Shown here one piece after another: positions 25,876 to 35,592 of a DNA stretch of 64,000 nucleotides (positions within the stretch are counted from its first letter, which is position 1; every line of letters begins with the position of its first letter). A model generated the notes under the pieces. That model searched no databases. It had not been told where the DNA came from and saw only the letters and a list, made by a program, of their open reading frames with translations. The position numbers and the translations under genes were made by a program. Origin of the DNA: Sporosarcina luteola (lineage in GTDB: Bacteria; Bacillota; Bacilli; Bacillales_A; Planococcaceae); the NCBI GenBank assembly GCA_014204635.1, contig JACHLS010000004.1, forward strand, positions 1-64,000, written 5' to 3'.

Positions 25876-26289
25876 CTATGAAATACTCGCACCAATGACG
25901 AACGAGAGACCTACTGAAATGGTTAAGGAAATAAATCCGACGGATCGGTTATCTTCTTCAATTTCCTTATCGATGTTGAATTTAGGTGTTAGAAATTCAA
26001 ATAGGAAATAAGCGAAAATAAGCAAAATGAAGCCGTACAGACCCCAGCCGATCATTTGCGGCAGCGAATTATGCTGCTCGATGGAATATCGGAATATATT
26101 GGCTACGCCAAATATTTTCCCGCCCGTCGCCATTGCGACCGCTAGATTGCCTTTTCTTATTTCTTCCCAGTTTTTGTATTTTGTCACCAATTCAAATAAC
26201 ACCATGGAAACGATAAGGCAAAGCACAACCACACTGAAGTAGCCTGCTGTTTCAACTAAAGGATGACTCCAAAATCCTGTTTTCGACAT
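25876..26289 (-). CDS. yshE: DUF350 membrane protein (YshE)
   Basis: A 137-residue protein with four predicted helices: TAGYFSVVVLCLIVSMVLFE, NLAVAMATGGKIFGVANIF, MIGWGLYGFILLIFAYFLFE and SLTISVGLSFVIGASIS. DUF350 proteins are of unknown biochemical role. It lies between mutS2 and lcfA as in Bacillus subtilis. Downstream and overlapping in control is a 30-residue membrane peptide. Confidence 0.9.
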   Translation of the reverse strand: MSKTGFWSHPLVETAGYFSVVVLCLIVSMVLFELVTKYKNWEEIRKGNLAVAMATGGKIFGVANIFRYSIEQHNSLPQMIGWGLYGFILLIFAYFLFEFLTPKFNIDKEIEEDNRSVGFISLTISVGLSFVIGASIS

Positions 26290-26373
26290 TAAAATGGCTC
26301 CTTTATTGTTTCAATCATCCCATCCTATACGGACAAGAAGGAGAAAGGTTTCAAAAATGAGGCGAAATAGGAC

Positions 26374-28728
26374 TTATTTCAACTGAACCACCGTTACTCC
26401 ATGACCTCCCTCACCCGCTTCACCGAAACGGTAGCCCTTTACGCGTGGGTGATTTTTCAGGTAGGATTGAATCCCTTGACGCAATGCGCCCGTTCCTTTT
26501 CCATGGATGATGGATACTTGGTGATAGTTTGATAATAATGCATCATCCAGATACTTCTCTGTCCGCTGGATGGCATCTTCATAGCGCTCTCCCCGTAAGT
26601 CAAGTTCGAGTTTCACATAGGAGTCTCTTCCTTTTACAGAAGCGGACACGACCGGTTCCTTCTCTTTTTCCGGTTTGCTATATTCCAGGACAGATTGATC
26701 CAGACGCATTTTTAATATGCCGATCTGGACAATCCATTCCTTGTCGGACACTTTTTCTATCAGCGTCCCTTTCTGCCCATAACTAAGCACTTTCACTTCG
26801 TCTCCAGGCTGCAATGGCCGCGGGGCTGCTTTCGCCTTTACTTTCTTTTTCTCTTCCGCCGGCATAGCGCCTTCCAGCCGTTTTCGCGCTTCAATCAGTT
26901 CATGTTCTTTAACGCTCGCTCCAGCATTTAAACGAAGAGCACGCAAGTCGGATATAACCGCTTCGGATTCCAACCTTGCCTCTTCCACAATTTTTTTCGC
27001 CTTTTCCTTCGCTTGGTCGACCAAGCGCTCTTTTAACTGATCATATTCGGCAAGCTTGCTCTCAAGTTCCTGCTTTAATTGTTCCGTTTCCAGCAGAAGC
27101 TCATGTGTCCGCTCGGCATCTTTTTCCGATTGGACCCGGCTGGATTCCAGGGAAGCAATCATGGAATCCACTTCGCCGCGGTCTGCACCCGTAAATCGTT
27201 TTGCCCGATGAATCAAATGTTCCCCTAAGCCTAGCCGTTTCGAAATCTCAAACGCATTGCTTCGTCCCGGGACACCGATCAGCAATCTATATGTCGGGCT
27301 GAGCGTATCAATATCAAATTCAACACTCGCATTGGCGACGCCTGGCCGATTGTAGCCATACGCCTTTAATTCCGGATAATGCGTCGTCGCCATCACTCTT
27401 GCTCCCGTGCCGTGCACTTCATCCAAGATGGAAATGGCGAGAGCGGCCCCCTCTTGCGGATCGGTCCCTGATCCTAGCTCATCAAAAATAAGAAGCGATT
27501 GGGAGTCGAATTTCTTTAGGATTTCGACGATATTCACCATATGGGAGGAGAACGTACTCAAACTTTGTTCAATGGACTGTTCGTCTCCGATATCCGCATA
27601 CACAGAATTAAATACGGCGATTTCGGATCCATCCAATACAGGGATCGGAAGTCCAGCTTGTGCCATTAATGTACAGAGACCAACCGTTTTCAAGGTAACG
27701 GTCTTACCGCCTGTATTTGGCCCTGTGATAACGATCGTCGTAATGTCTTTCCCGAATTCAATCGTATTGGCTACTGCTTCATCAGCGGGAATCAGTGGAT
27801 GGCGTGCTTTGGCAAGTCGAATGTAGCCATCCCGATTGACAGCCGGCTTTGTACATTTATTCGCTGTTCCATATTTCGCTTTTGCCAGAATCACATCGAT
27901 TTCTGCCAGCACATCGACGAGAATGAATAGCTCGTGGGCAATTTCTTGCACCTTTGCCGACAGGGCAATGAGGATTTTTTCAATCTCATCTTGCTCTTTC
28001 GATTTCAATGTACGGATTTCATTGTTCGCCTGGACCACTGCGTCCGGTTCAATAAATAACGTTTGGCCTGATGAGGACATGTCATGAACGACCCCTCCAA
28101 AATGGGATCTGTATTCTGACTTTACAGGTATGACATACCGGTCGTTCCGTATGGTGACAATTGAATCGGATAACATTTTGGCAGCATTGCGCCCACGCGT
28201 ATAGCTTTCCAGCTTTTCTCGCACCCGGCCTTCTTGGATCCGCAAGTTCTGACGGATCGACCGCAGCGACCCAGAGGCGCTATCCAGAACATGACCATTG
28301 TCATCGATCGCATGATTGATCTCGTGCTCCAGGCCAGTGAGAATTGGCAAAGAATCCTTTTTGCCGACGAAGTGTGGGATAGTTATTTCCTCTTCTTCAT
28401 CGACCGATTCGATGAACTGGCGCAATATCCTGCTTGCCCTTATTGTATTTGCAATTTCCATCAATTCATAGGCACTAAGCATGCCGCCGATTTGCGCTCG
28501 TTTCGCATGAGGTCTCACATCACTGATGCCGCCCATTGGAACATTTCCACGCACCCGTAAGATGGCGAGGCCCTCATCTGTTTCTTCCAATAACCGGACG
28601 ACTTGATCATAATCGCTGAGCGGTACGAGCTTTTCCACATGCGCCCGACCTGCTGTGGAAGTACAATGCCCCGCCACAAGTGTTCTAATTTTATCAAATT
28701 CAAGTGTTTTCAAGACACGTTTTTCCAA
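26374..28728 (-). CDS. mutS2: MutS2 ATPase/endonuclease
   Basis: MutS paralogue of about 784 residues that acts on branched DNA and, in Bacillus, in rescue of collided ribosomes. The ATPase core shows VITGPNTGGKTVTLKTVGL (Walker A), LLIFDELGSGTDPQEGAAL (Walker B) and MATTHYPELK. A long coiled coil follows (about 510-640). The C-terminal Smr nuclease shows LDLRGERYEDAI and SIIHGKGTGALR. I prefer the TTG at 28728, which aligns with the known Bacillus start and has AAAGGAAGTG before it, over the GTG at 28749 that overlaps the polX stop. Confidence 0.96.
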   Translation of the reverse strand: MEKRVLKTLEFDKIRTLVAGHCTSTAGRAHVEKLVPLSDYDQVVRLLEETDEGLAILRVRGNVPMGGISDVRPHAKRAQIGGMLSAYELMEIANTIRASRILRQFIESVDEEEEITIPHFVGKKDSLPILTGLEHEINHAIDDNGHVLDSASGSLRSIRQNLRIQEGRVREKLESYTRGRNAAKMLSDSIVTIRNDRYVIPVKSEYRSHFGGVVHDMSSSGQTLFIEPDAVVQANNEIRTLKSKEQDEIEKILIALSAKVQEIAHELFILVDVLAEIDVILAKAKYGTANKCTKPAVNRDGYIRLAKARHPLIPADEAVANTIEFGKDITTIVITGPNTGGKTVTLKTVGLCTLMAQAGLPIPVLDGSEIAVFNSVYADIGDEQSIEQSLSTFSSHMVNIVEILKKFDSQSLLIFDELGSGTDPQEGAALAISILDEVHGTGARVMATTHYPELKAYGYNRPGVANASVEFDIDTLSPTYRLLIGVPGRSNAFEISKRLGLGEHLIHRAKRFTGADRGEVDSMIASLESSRVQSEKDAERTHELLLETEQLKQELESKLAEYDQLKERLVDQAKEKAKKIVEEARLESEAVISDLRALRLNAGASVKEHELIEARKRLEGAMPAEEKKKVKAKAAPRPLQPGDEVKVLSYGQKGTLIEKVSDKEWIVQIGILKMRLDQSVLEYSKPEKEKEPVVSASVKGRDSYVKLELDLRGERYEDAIQRTEKYLDDALLSNYHQVSIIHGKGTGALRQGIQSYLKNHPRVKGYRFGEAGEGGHGVTVVQLK

Positions 28729-28745
28729 TGCCTTTACACTTCCTT

Positions 28746-30452
28746 TCACTTCCGTATCACGTCACGGATGAATTGTTCAAGCGGCCACGTATTGACGACC
28801 GTCTCTTTTTTCAACCACGCTTTTTGTCCATATCGAACACCGATATCCATATAGCGTAATTGATCCGTCGCATGCGCATCTGTATTGATTGCTATATGAA
28901 CTCCGGCGTCTTGGGCCATCACCAAATAGTCTACTGCCAAATCAAATCGATGTGGATTGGCATTCAGCTCAAGGATTTTACCATATTCCTTGGCCCATTC
29001 AATCAGTTGCGGCACATCCACATCATAGCCTTCTCTTTGTCCAATAATTCTTCCCGTAGGATGGGCGATCATATCGACATGTGGATTTGAAATCGCGGAA
29101 TATAACCGCTGCATAATCTGTTCCCGGCTTTGATTGAAATTGGAATGAATGGATGCGATGACAAAATCGAGCTCTTCCAGCAGCTCATCATCAAAATCCA
29201 GCCGCCCATCAGGCAAAATATCCATTTCGGTTCCCGTAAAAATTTCAATGTCATCGTATTCTTGATTGAGTTCACGTATTTCGGCCATTTGTAAGCGCAG
29301 CCGTTCCGGTGTTAGCCCGTTCGCTACTTTCAAGTATTGCGTATGATCGGTAATGACGATATGCGAATAACCTTTCTTTCTACAGGCTTCCACCATTTCG
29401 CGAATCGAGTAACCACCATCCGACCAAGTCGTATGCATATGAAAATCACCACGAATATCAGCAAGTGAAATCAGCCCATCTAATTCGCCCGTCCTGTCGA
29501 TTTCCTTTCCATCCTTTCGAAGCGATGGCGGAATAAACGGCAAACCAAAATGCGCAAAAAAATCCTTTTCTGAATCAAACGTCAGCGTCTTTCCATCTTC
29601 TAGCTCGACGCCATATTCACTTATTTTCATGCCACGGGATTTTGCAATTTGCCTCATTCGCACATTATGATCTTTCGAACCGGTAAAATGATGGATCGCA
29701 GTGGCAAATTGCTCATCTGTCACAAAGCGGAAATCGGCATCGACCAGATCGGTGATATCCAAGGTTACCGATAACTTTGCATCTCCTGCCGCAATTACCT
29801 CTTCGACAGGCAGCACTTCAAGTAATGTTTCCCTGACAGCGGAAGGCTTGTCCGTCACGATGATAAAGTCCACATCACTGCTCTCTTCTTCCACCCGGCG
29901 AAAGCTTCCCGCAACCGAGAAGCGTTTAATAGCGTCGATACGGCGCAATTCCTCCTCGATAGAAAAGACAATTTGCTCGATTTGCCAAACAGGGAGTTTT
30001 CCTTTTCGCGTGCCAAGCTGTTCAATTTCATGCAAAATCTTTTCTTCCGTCTTCTTTCCAAAACCAGGCACTTTACTAACTTCATGCGCTTCGCAAGCTG
30101 CGCGCAACGATTCCACAGAGTCGATTCCGATCGCTTCCCGCAGTTTCGCAATCCGTTTTCCTCCAAGGCCGGGTATTCGTAACAAAGGGATTAACCCTTT
30201 CGGCACTTCCTCCTCCAATTCCTTCAACAAATCGGATTCCCCTTTTTCCAGCAAATCGACGATGACGGCCCCGGTTCCTTTACCGATCCCTTTTAAAGTT
30301 AAAATATCATCCATTTCAGATAAACTTCTCGGATCCAATTCCAAAACATTGGCTGCTTTTCGGAACGCTCCTACTTTGAATGGATTTTCCCCAAGCAGCT
30401 CCATATATAAGGCTATCTTTTCGAATGTGCGGATGATCGTCTTTTTATTCAA
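28746..30452 (-). CDS. polX: DNA polymerase/3'-5' exonuclease PolX
   Basis: Family X repair polymerase fused to a PHP exonuclease; about 568 residues. The N-terminal helix-hairpin-helix part (ILTLKGIGKGTGAVIVDLLE, RIPGLGGKRIAKLREAIGID) is followed by the palm with VAGSFRRVEEESSDVDFIIV (catalytic aspartates). The C-terminal PHP domain shows DFHMHTTWSDGGYSIREMVE, HIVITDHTQ and NTDAHATDQL. Two consecutive TTG codons can start it; the second matches the Bacillus subtilis N-terminus. It is used in base-excision repair. Confidence 0.96.
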   Translation of the reverse strand: MNKKTIIRTFEKIALYMELLGENPFKVGAFRKAANVLELDPRSLSEMDDILTLKGIGKGTGAVIVDLLEKGESDLLKELEEEVPKGLIPLLRIPGLGGKRIAKLREAIGIDSVESLRAACEAHEVSKVPGFGKKTEEKILHEIEQLGTRKGKLPVWQIEQIVFSIEEELRRIDAIKRFSVAGSFRRVEEESSDVDFIIVTDKPSAVRETLLEVLPVEEVIAAGDAKLSVTLDITDLVDADFRFVTDEQFATAIHHFTGSKDHNVRMRQIAKSRGMKISEYGVELEDGKTLTFDSEKDFFAHFGLPFIPPSLRKDGKEIDRTGELDGLISLADIRGDFHMHTTWSDGGYSIREMVEACRKKGYSHIVITDHTQYLKVANGLTPERLRLQMAEIRELNQEYDDIEIFTGTEMDILPDGRLDFDDELLEELDFVIASIHSNFNQSREQIMQRLYSAISNPHVDMIAHPTGRIIGQREGYDVDVPQLIEWAKEYGKILELNANPHRFDLAVDYLVMAQDAGVHIAINTDAHATDQLRYMDIGVRYGQKAWLKKETVVNTWPLEQFIRDVIRK

Positions 30453-30480
30453 CAAAATCAGCCTCCTTCAAATATTCCTT

Positions 30481-30510
30481 AAAAAAAGCTTCCCTCACGC
30501 AGGGGGAAGC
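30481..30510 (-). terminator. Terminator between cvpA and polX
   Basis: On the minus strand GCTTCCCCCTGCGTGAGGGAAGC forms a hairpin followed by TTTTTTT, just after the cvpA stop. Confidence 0.85.
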
Positions 30511-30512
30511 CG

Positions 30513-31052
30513 TCAACTTTTATAAATATACCACCATTTTTTCACAGTCTCCGAAATGATCGGTGAATGTTCAAACATCGCATTGGCCAATATTGATTTA
30601 TCCAGTATCCCTTGCACTAAATCTAGCGGAATCATCGCAAACACATAGAGAACAAGGAATATCAAAATATAAAACTCCGCGAATCCAAGAGCGGCACCGC
30701 CAAATCGTGCAATAAAACCTAACACAGGCAGAAACTTTAGAAAATCAAACATGGACGCAATGAGCTGCAAGGCAAATTTGACAACCAAAAAAATGAGTAC
30801 AAATGCGAGCAACCGGTAAAATGTTTCGTCCAAATCGATCTGTTCGACTGCCCAGCTCAACTTGGAATGTGCCGTAACACCTGGATAAGGAATCCATAGC
30901 ACAAACTTCTCTGCTAAAGGTTTATAGTATATGTAAGCGGCAATCAGCGCGATAATGAAACCTGTCATATGAATGGCTTGCACAATCAGGCCTCGTCTGA
31001 ATCCGGTAATCAATCCTCCCAGCAGGAGGAACACAATGAGTAAATCAAGCAT
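30513..31052 (-). CDS. cvpA: CvpA-family membrane protein
   Basis: A 179-residue protein with four helices: LIVFLLLGGLITGFRRGLIV, MTGFIIALIAAYIYYKPLAE, AFVLIFLVVKFALQLIASMF and FAEFYILIFLVLYVFAMIPL. The RRGL motif after the first helix is typical of CvpA/colicin V production proteins, whose role in Bacilli is not settled. It follows zapA by 9 bases, matching the zapA-yshB pair in Bacillus subtilis. Confidence 0.9.
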   Translation of the reverse strand: MLDLLIVFLLLGGLITGFRRGLIVQAIHMTGFIIALIAAYIYYKPLAEKFVLWIPYPGVTAHSKLSWAVEQIDLDETFYRLLAFVLIFLVVKFALQLIASMFDFLKFLPVLGFIARFGGAALGFAEFYILIFLVLYVFAMIPLDLVQGILDKSILANAMFEHSPIISETVKKWWYIYKS

Positions 31053-31061
31053 AAACGTCCG

Positions 31062-31322
31062 TCAACCCTTCAACTTATTCAATTCTTCTTCCAACCGTTC
31101 CATCTTCTCTTTTAGCAATAAATAATCATGCACGCTGTTCACCGCTGTCAGAACCGCTAGTTTGGAACTGTCCAAATAAGGGTTCCGGGCATTGATTTCT
31201 CGCATTTTATCGTCGACCATGGAGGCTACGAGACGGACATGACTGCTTGATTCATCGCCGACTATCGTATACGTCTGCCCATAAATATCGACCGAAACGC
31301 GCGTCTTCTGCTCGTCTTCCAA
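31062..31322 (-). CDS. zapA: Cell division protein ZapA
   Basis: Promotes FtsZ bundling at the Z ring; about 86 residues. [20 protein letters not shown] and [20 protein letters not shown] are the conserved N-terminal half, and a C-terminal coiled coil ([19 protein letters not shown]) follows. I chose the TTG at 31322 because GGAGGT lies 7 bases before it and the length then matches Bacillus subtilis ZapA; a TTG seven codons earlier has no such site. Confidence 0.94.
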   Translation of the reverse strand: MEDEQKTRVSVDIYGQTYTIVGDESSSHVRLVASMVDDKMREINARNPYLDSSKLAVLTAVNSVHDYLLLKEKMERLEEELNKLKG

Positions 31323-31578
31323 TAATCCGACCTCCCGATTCAACAGGCACCGCTGCCACTGATGAACAATTAGTATAAAAAAGCTCCCCGTGTTCGATTA
31401 AACTGAACAGAGTACATGGATAAGTACGACAGCGTTCCGCACTCTGTACCCCATCATAACATGAAACCATTTTGGTTGTGAATAAAGTATATGCCCACCC
31501 GCTAACACGGGCTGGCAATAGTTATTCCACCTTGTAGTATTGTACAATATGTCAGTAGATGGGGAAAGGATGTTGCAA

Positions 31579-32520
31579 ATGAGCCAACAAGTGATCGTGC
31601 TGGACAAAGTAGAATTAACCCGTTTAATGAAACATTATGAACAAAATGAAATAGTTCGGAATGCACCCGGAGTCGTATTCGCCGCAAAACTTCACGACAC
31701 CGCAATCACTGTATATAAATCAGGAAAAGTATTGTTTCAAGGAGCCGGCTCTTCACGGGAAGCATCAGGATGGTCGCAAGCAGGCCTTACCTCTCCAACT
31801 GCCAAGATACAAGCAAACTCTAAAGGCGACAGCCTACCGTCCGGCCTGGCGAATCTCTCAGTAGTAGGCTCAGATGAAACCGGAACTGGGGATTTCTTCG
31901 GTCCTGTAACGGTCGCTGCCTGCTTTGTCAGTAAAAAGCAGATTGAACTTGTCAAAGAACTCGGCGTCAAGGATTCCAAGCAATTGACGGACGATTGGAT
32001 GAGGCAAATTGCACCTGATCTGAAAGAAACACTCCTCCATTCCGTCTTGACTTTGAAAAATGACAAGTATAACGAAGTACAAGAAAGAGGATGGTCGCAA
32101 GGCAAAATAAAAGCACTGCTTCATAACCAGGCGCTAAAACTTGTCCTCCGGAAAATGGGAGACGAAAAACCGGAATACATCCTAATTGATCAGTTCGCAG
32201 AGCGCGGCATCTATTACAACCATCTGAAAGCGGCTCCTGAAATTGTCCGGGAGAATGTACTATTTTCCACGAAAGCAGAGGGACTCCATGTAGCAGTTGC
32301 CGCAGCCTCCATCATCGCTCGTGTGGCTTTTTTAGAAGAAATGGACCGTCTCAGCTCTTTGACCGGCTTTCAATTACCCAAAGGCGCGGGCCCGAAAGTG
32401 GATGAAGCCGCTGCAAGGATTCTGTTGTCACAAGGAGAAAATACACTAAAATCGTTATCCAAGTGGCACTTTGCCAATCGAGAAAAAGCAATGAAAATTG
32501 CTGCCCGGAAAAAGAAGTAA
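31579..32520 (+). CDS. rnhC: Ribonuclease HIII
   Basis: Cuts the RNA strand of RNA-DNA hybrids, about 313 residues. The N-terminal TBP-like domain characteristic of RNase HIII comes first, then the RNase H fold with GSDETGTGDFFGPVTVAACF, where the DEXXG motif replaces the DG of RNase HII. AVAAASIIARVAFLEEMDRL is also conserved. The start MSQQVIVLDK has AAAGGA 8 bases upstream. It is divergent from zapA, as in Bacillus subtilis. Confidence 0.95.
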   Translation: MSQQVIVLDKVELTRLMKHYEQNEIVRNAPGVVFAAKLHDTAITVYKSGKVLFQGAGSSREASGWSQAGLTSPTAKIQANSKGDSLPSGLANLSVVGSDETGTGDFFGPVTVAACFVSKKQIELVKELGVKDSKQLTDDWMRQIAPDLKETLLHSVLTLKNDKYNEVQERGWSQGKIKALLHNQALKLVLRKMGDEKPEYILIDQFAERGIYYNHLKAAPEIVRENVLFSTKAEGLHVAVAAASIIARVAFLEEMDRLSSLTGFQLPKGAGPKVDEAAARILLSQGENTLKSLSKWHFANREKAMKIAARKKK

Positions 32521-32563
32521 CAATTCCCGGTCCGTTACGTACCAATGGATGAGGTGAATACGA

Positions 32564-33118
32564 ATGAGAGCGATAGTGATGATCCTATTATCAGCCCTGC
32601 TGCTGACGGCATGCCAAACCAAAAATACAGCTGCAGCTCCGCCAAAGTTGCAAGACAGTCCACAAGCAGACGAAGTGCGAGAAGGAGATTTCATTTTCCG
32701 TCTTGTTTCAGAAAAGAAGAAGTACGAGGAATACGAAAAACCGGAGATTTATGCGGAATTGACTTATGTTGGAGAGAAAGAAGAAATCCGGATCTCCCAT
32801 GCCGCCTCACCGTTCTCCTTTCCGATCCATGAGAAGACCAGAGGGTATACGGTTGATCATGCGATGAATACCCCATTGCTTATCACCAACTTGAAACGCG
32901 GAGAACCCTACCGCGAAAGTTATGAATTTGCAGGAGGATATAGTGACCAGGACGATGAGGATTATGTGGTTTTTGTCCAGTCCATTATCGACCATAGCGG
33001 ATTCCCAAAAGGTGATTATTCAATGGAGGGCTATGCCAATTTCTCTATCATTGATGATTCAGATACATCAGAGAAAGAAATGAACATGCAACTGCAAATC
33101 GGCTATGAAGTGGAATGA
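32564..33118 (+). CDS. Lipoprotein of unknown function
   Basis: A 184-residue protein with a lipoprotein signal peptide: MRAIVMILLSALLLTAC, with the lipobox LLTAC and Cys17 as the lipidated residue. The mature part is acidic and likely beta-rich (EIYAELTYVGEKEEIRISHA), with no known catalytic motif. It has GAGGTG 7 bases before the ATG. It follows rnhC by 43 bases and shares a bidirectional terminator with pheT. I do not recognise the family. Confidence 0.75.
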   Translation: MRAIVMILLSALLLTACQTKNTAAAPPKLQDSPQADEVREGDFIFRLVSEKKKYEEYEKPEIYAELTYVGEKEEIRISHAASPFSFPIHEKTRGYTVDHAMNTPLLITNLKRGEPYRESYEFAGGYSDQDDEDYVVFVQSIIDHSGFPKGDYSMEGYANFSIIDDSDTSEKEMNMQLQIGYEVE

Positions 33119-33129
33119 ATAATGAAAAC

Positions 33130-33167
33130 GGCCGCCCAGGAACCTTTTCCATGGGCGGCCATTCTTT
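33130..33167. terminator. Bidirectional terminator between the lipoprotein gene and pheT
   Basis: GGCCGCCCA pairs with TGGGCGGCC across a 13-base loop, with AAAAC on the left and TTCTTTTAT on the right. Confidence 0.82.
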
Positions 33168-35578
33168 TATCCGCGGAGCTGCGCGTCCGCTTGTGTAGTT
33201 AATGCAGTTAGTACTTTATCATGCGCTTTCACGACTTCCTCGTCTGTCAACGTCCGTTCTGGGTCGAAGTATGTCAAAGAGAAAGCGATTGATTTTTTGC
33301 CTTCTTCGACATTTTTCCCTTCGTAAAGGTCGAACAATTTTACGTCTTTCAAAAGCTTGCCGCCAGCATCTCGGATGATATGCTCCAATTTTCCGGCAGT
33401 CGTTTCTTTAGAAACGACAAGTGCGATGTCTCTAGTCATAGAAGGGAAACGTGGAACAGGCTTATAAATCAGCTCAGCAGTTTCCGCCTTCAATACGTCT
33501 GCCAGGTTTATTTCCATCACATACGTTTCTTTCAAGTCACGCTTCTTCATTTCTGAAGGGTGCAATTGGCCGATCAATCCGACACGGTTTCCATCAAGAA
33601 GGATATCAGCAGTACGACCAGGATGCATGCCGGCAATTGCCGCCTTTTCAAACGTGAGACGATCAGAGAATCCTAGACGGTTCATCAAGCCTTCTACAAT
33701 TCCTTTCAAGACGAAGAAATCAACGTTCTTCGACTCACCTTGCCATGCATGATCCACCCATTGGCCTGTCATGGCTACTGCCAAATGTTCAACCTCTTTT
33801 GGCAATCCGTCTTCTTCCATTCCAAGGAATACAGATCCCGTTTCATATAGTGCGACGGAGTCCATTCGACGTGCCACATTGTACGTCAGCGCCTCCAGCA
33901 AATGAGGAATCAGGCTTTGGCGCAATGTGCTTCGCTCCTCGCTCATCGGCATTAATAAATCGGTCGTTTCAGCCGTTTCAAGTGCGAATGCTTGTGACTG
34001 TTCCTTGGATGTCAATGAGTAGGTGATCGCCTGGTAGAGCCCCGCTCCTTCAAGGAAATCGCGGACAACACGCCGTTTCGCCTGATATGGCGTCAAACCT
34101 CCCGGCACTGACTCTGTAACCGGAAGCGTTTTAGGAATTTCATCATATCCATGCATCCGGGCGATTTCCTCTATGATATCTTCCTTGATTTTCAAATCCT
34201 GTCTGCGAGTCGGTGCATCAATGACAAGCTGGCCATTGACGGCATCAGTTGGGATTTGAAGACGTTTCAAGATGGTCATCATTTCATCCATTGAAATTTT
34301 CATGCCCAAACGGCTGTTTATATAATCCGGAGAAATGACAATTCGTTCAGGTGTCTTCTCAAGTTCATCAAAGACGACAGAACCAGCTAACACAGCTCCA
34401 CCCGCCAATTCTGCGATCAGCTGGGCAGCACGTTCAGCAGCTTCCTGAACCCGGTTCGGATCGACCCCTTTTTCAAAACGCGCACTTGCGTCACTTCTCA
34501 GGCCAACTTCCTTGGACGTTTGTCTGACGGAAGCAGGTGCGAAGTATGCTGATTCGATAACGACCGTTGTCGTGCCATCGTGTACTTCGGAATTGGCACC
34601 ACCCATAACGCCAGCGAGCGCGACCGGTTCTTTTCCGTTTGTGATGACTAAATTATGGGAACGCAATGTCCGTTCTGCATCATCAAGTGTGACGATCTTC
34701 TCGCCTTCTTCCGCATGGCGAACGACAATTTCACCTGTTTCCAGGCGGTCATAATCAAAAGCGTGCAACGGCTGGCCATATTCCATCAACACGAAGTTCG
34801 TAATATCGACGACATTATTATGCGGGCGTACGCCAGCCGCCATCAAATAGTTTTGAAGCCATAATGGAGATTCCGAAATTGTAACGTTTTTGACCACTTT
34901 TGCCACATACATCGGATTGTCATGTGTCGCTTCCACACGAAGTTTCAATAGATCCTCTGCCTTTTCCGATGCTTGATCGTAGTTGATATCAGGCAGGGCG
35001 ATTCCTTGTGAAAGAATGGCGCCCACTTCGTATGCGACGCCAAGCATGCTGAGGGCGTCTGAGCGATTCGGCGTTAAATCGAATTCAAGAACTGTATCAT
35101 CTAATCCTAAAAGCGGCAAAGCGTCTTCCCCCGGCAATGCATCCTTTGGCAATACATAGATTCCTTCTGCATATGCTTTCGGAACGAGCTTTCCTTCGAT
35201 TCCGAGCTCCTGTAGGGAGCAGATCATACCGTTCGATTCTTCTCCACGAAGTTTCGCTTTTTTGATTTTCACTCCGCCTGGAAGAACTGCACCCGGACGA
35301 GCTACAATGACTTTCTGGCCTTGTGCTACGTTCGGCGCGCCACAAATGATCTGGGTTGTTTCTTCTCCTACGTCCACTTGACAAATGTTTAATTTATCGG
35401 CTTCCGGGTGTTTGACGCACTCCTTCACATGACCGACAACCACATTAGTCATTCCTTGGCTGCGATTGATAATGGAGTCCACTTCTATCCCAGCGCGTGT
35501 AATCCGCTCTGCGAGATCAGCAGGGGCGATTCCATTGATATTTACATATTTACTTAGCCATTTTGTAGATACTAACAT
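33167..35578 (-). CDS. pheT: Phenylalanyl-tRNA synthetase beta subunit
   Basis: Large subunit of PheRS, 803 residues. The order of domains is normal: an EMAP/OB tRNA-binding domain (VVVGHVKECVKHPEADKLNI), the B3/4 editing domain (TPNRSDALSMLGVAYEV, then NFVLMEYGQPLHAFDYDRL), B5 (VINSR-type segment, TRRQDLKIKEDIIEEIARMH GYDEIP region), the catalytic-like core, and the C-terminal ferredoxin-like FDX-ACB domain (PRFPSMTRDIALVV). It lies 14 bases behind pheS and is covered by the same T-box leader. Confidence 0.97.
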   Translation of the reverse strand: MLVSTKWLSKYVNINGIAPADLAERITRAGIEVDSIINRSQGMTNVVVGHVKECVKHPEADKLNICQVDVGEETTQIICGAPNVAQGQKVIVARPGAVLPGGVKIKKAKLRGEESNGMICSLQELGIEGKLVPKAYAEGIYVLPKDALPGEDALPLLGLDDTVLEFDLTPNRSDALSMLGVAYEVGAILSQGIALPDINYDQASEKAEDLLKLRVEATHDNPMYVAKVVKNVTISESPLWLQNYLMAAGVRPHNNVVDITNFVLMEYGQPLHAFDYDRLETGEIVVRHAEEGEKIVTLDDAERTLRSHNLVITNGKEPVALAGVMGGANSEVHDGTTTVVIESAYFAPASVRQTSKEVGLRSDASARFEKGVDPNRVQEAAERAAQLIAELAGGAVLAGSVVFDELEKTPERIVISPDYINSRLGMKISMDEMMTILKRLQIPTDAVNGQLVIDAPTRRQDLKIKEDIIEEIARMHGYDEIPKTLPVTESVPGGLTPYQAKRRVVRDFLEGAGLYQAITYSLTSKEQSQAFALETAETTDLLMPMSEERSTLRQSLIPHLLEALTYNVARRMDSVALYETGSVFLGMEEDGLPKEVEHLAVAMTGQWVDHAWQGESKNVDFFVLKGIVEGLMNRLGFSDRLTFEKAAIAGMHPGRTADILLDGNRVGLIGQLHPSEMKKRDLKETYVMEINLADVLKAETAELIYKPVPRFPSMTRDIALVVSKETTAGKLEHIIRDAGGKLLKDVKLFDLYEGKNVEEGKKSIAFSLTYFDPERTLTDEEVVKAHDKVLTALTTQADAQLRG

Positions 35579-35592
35579 ACTCGTTCTCCTCC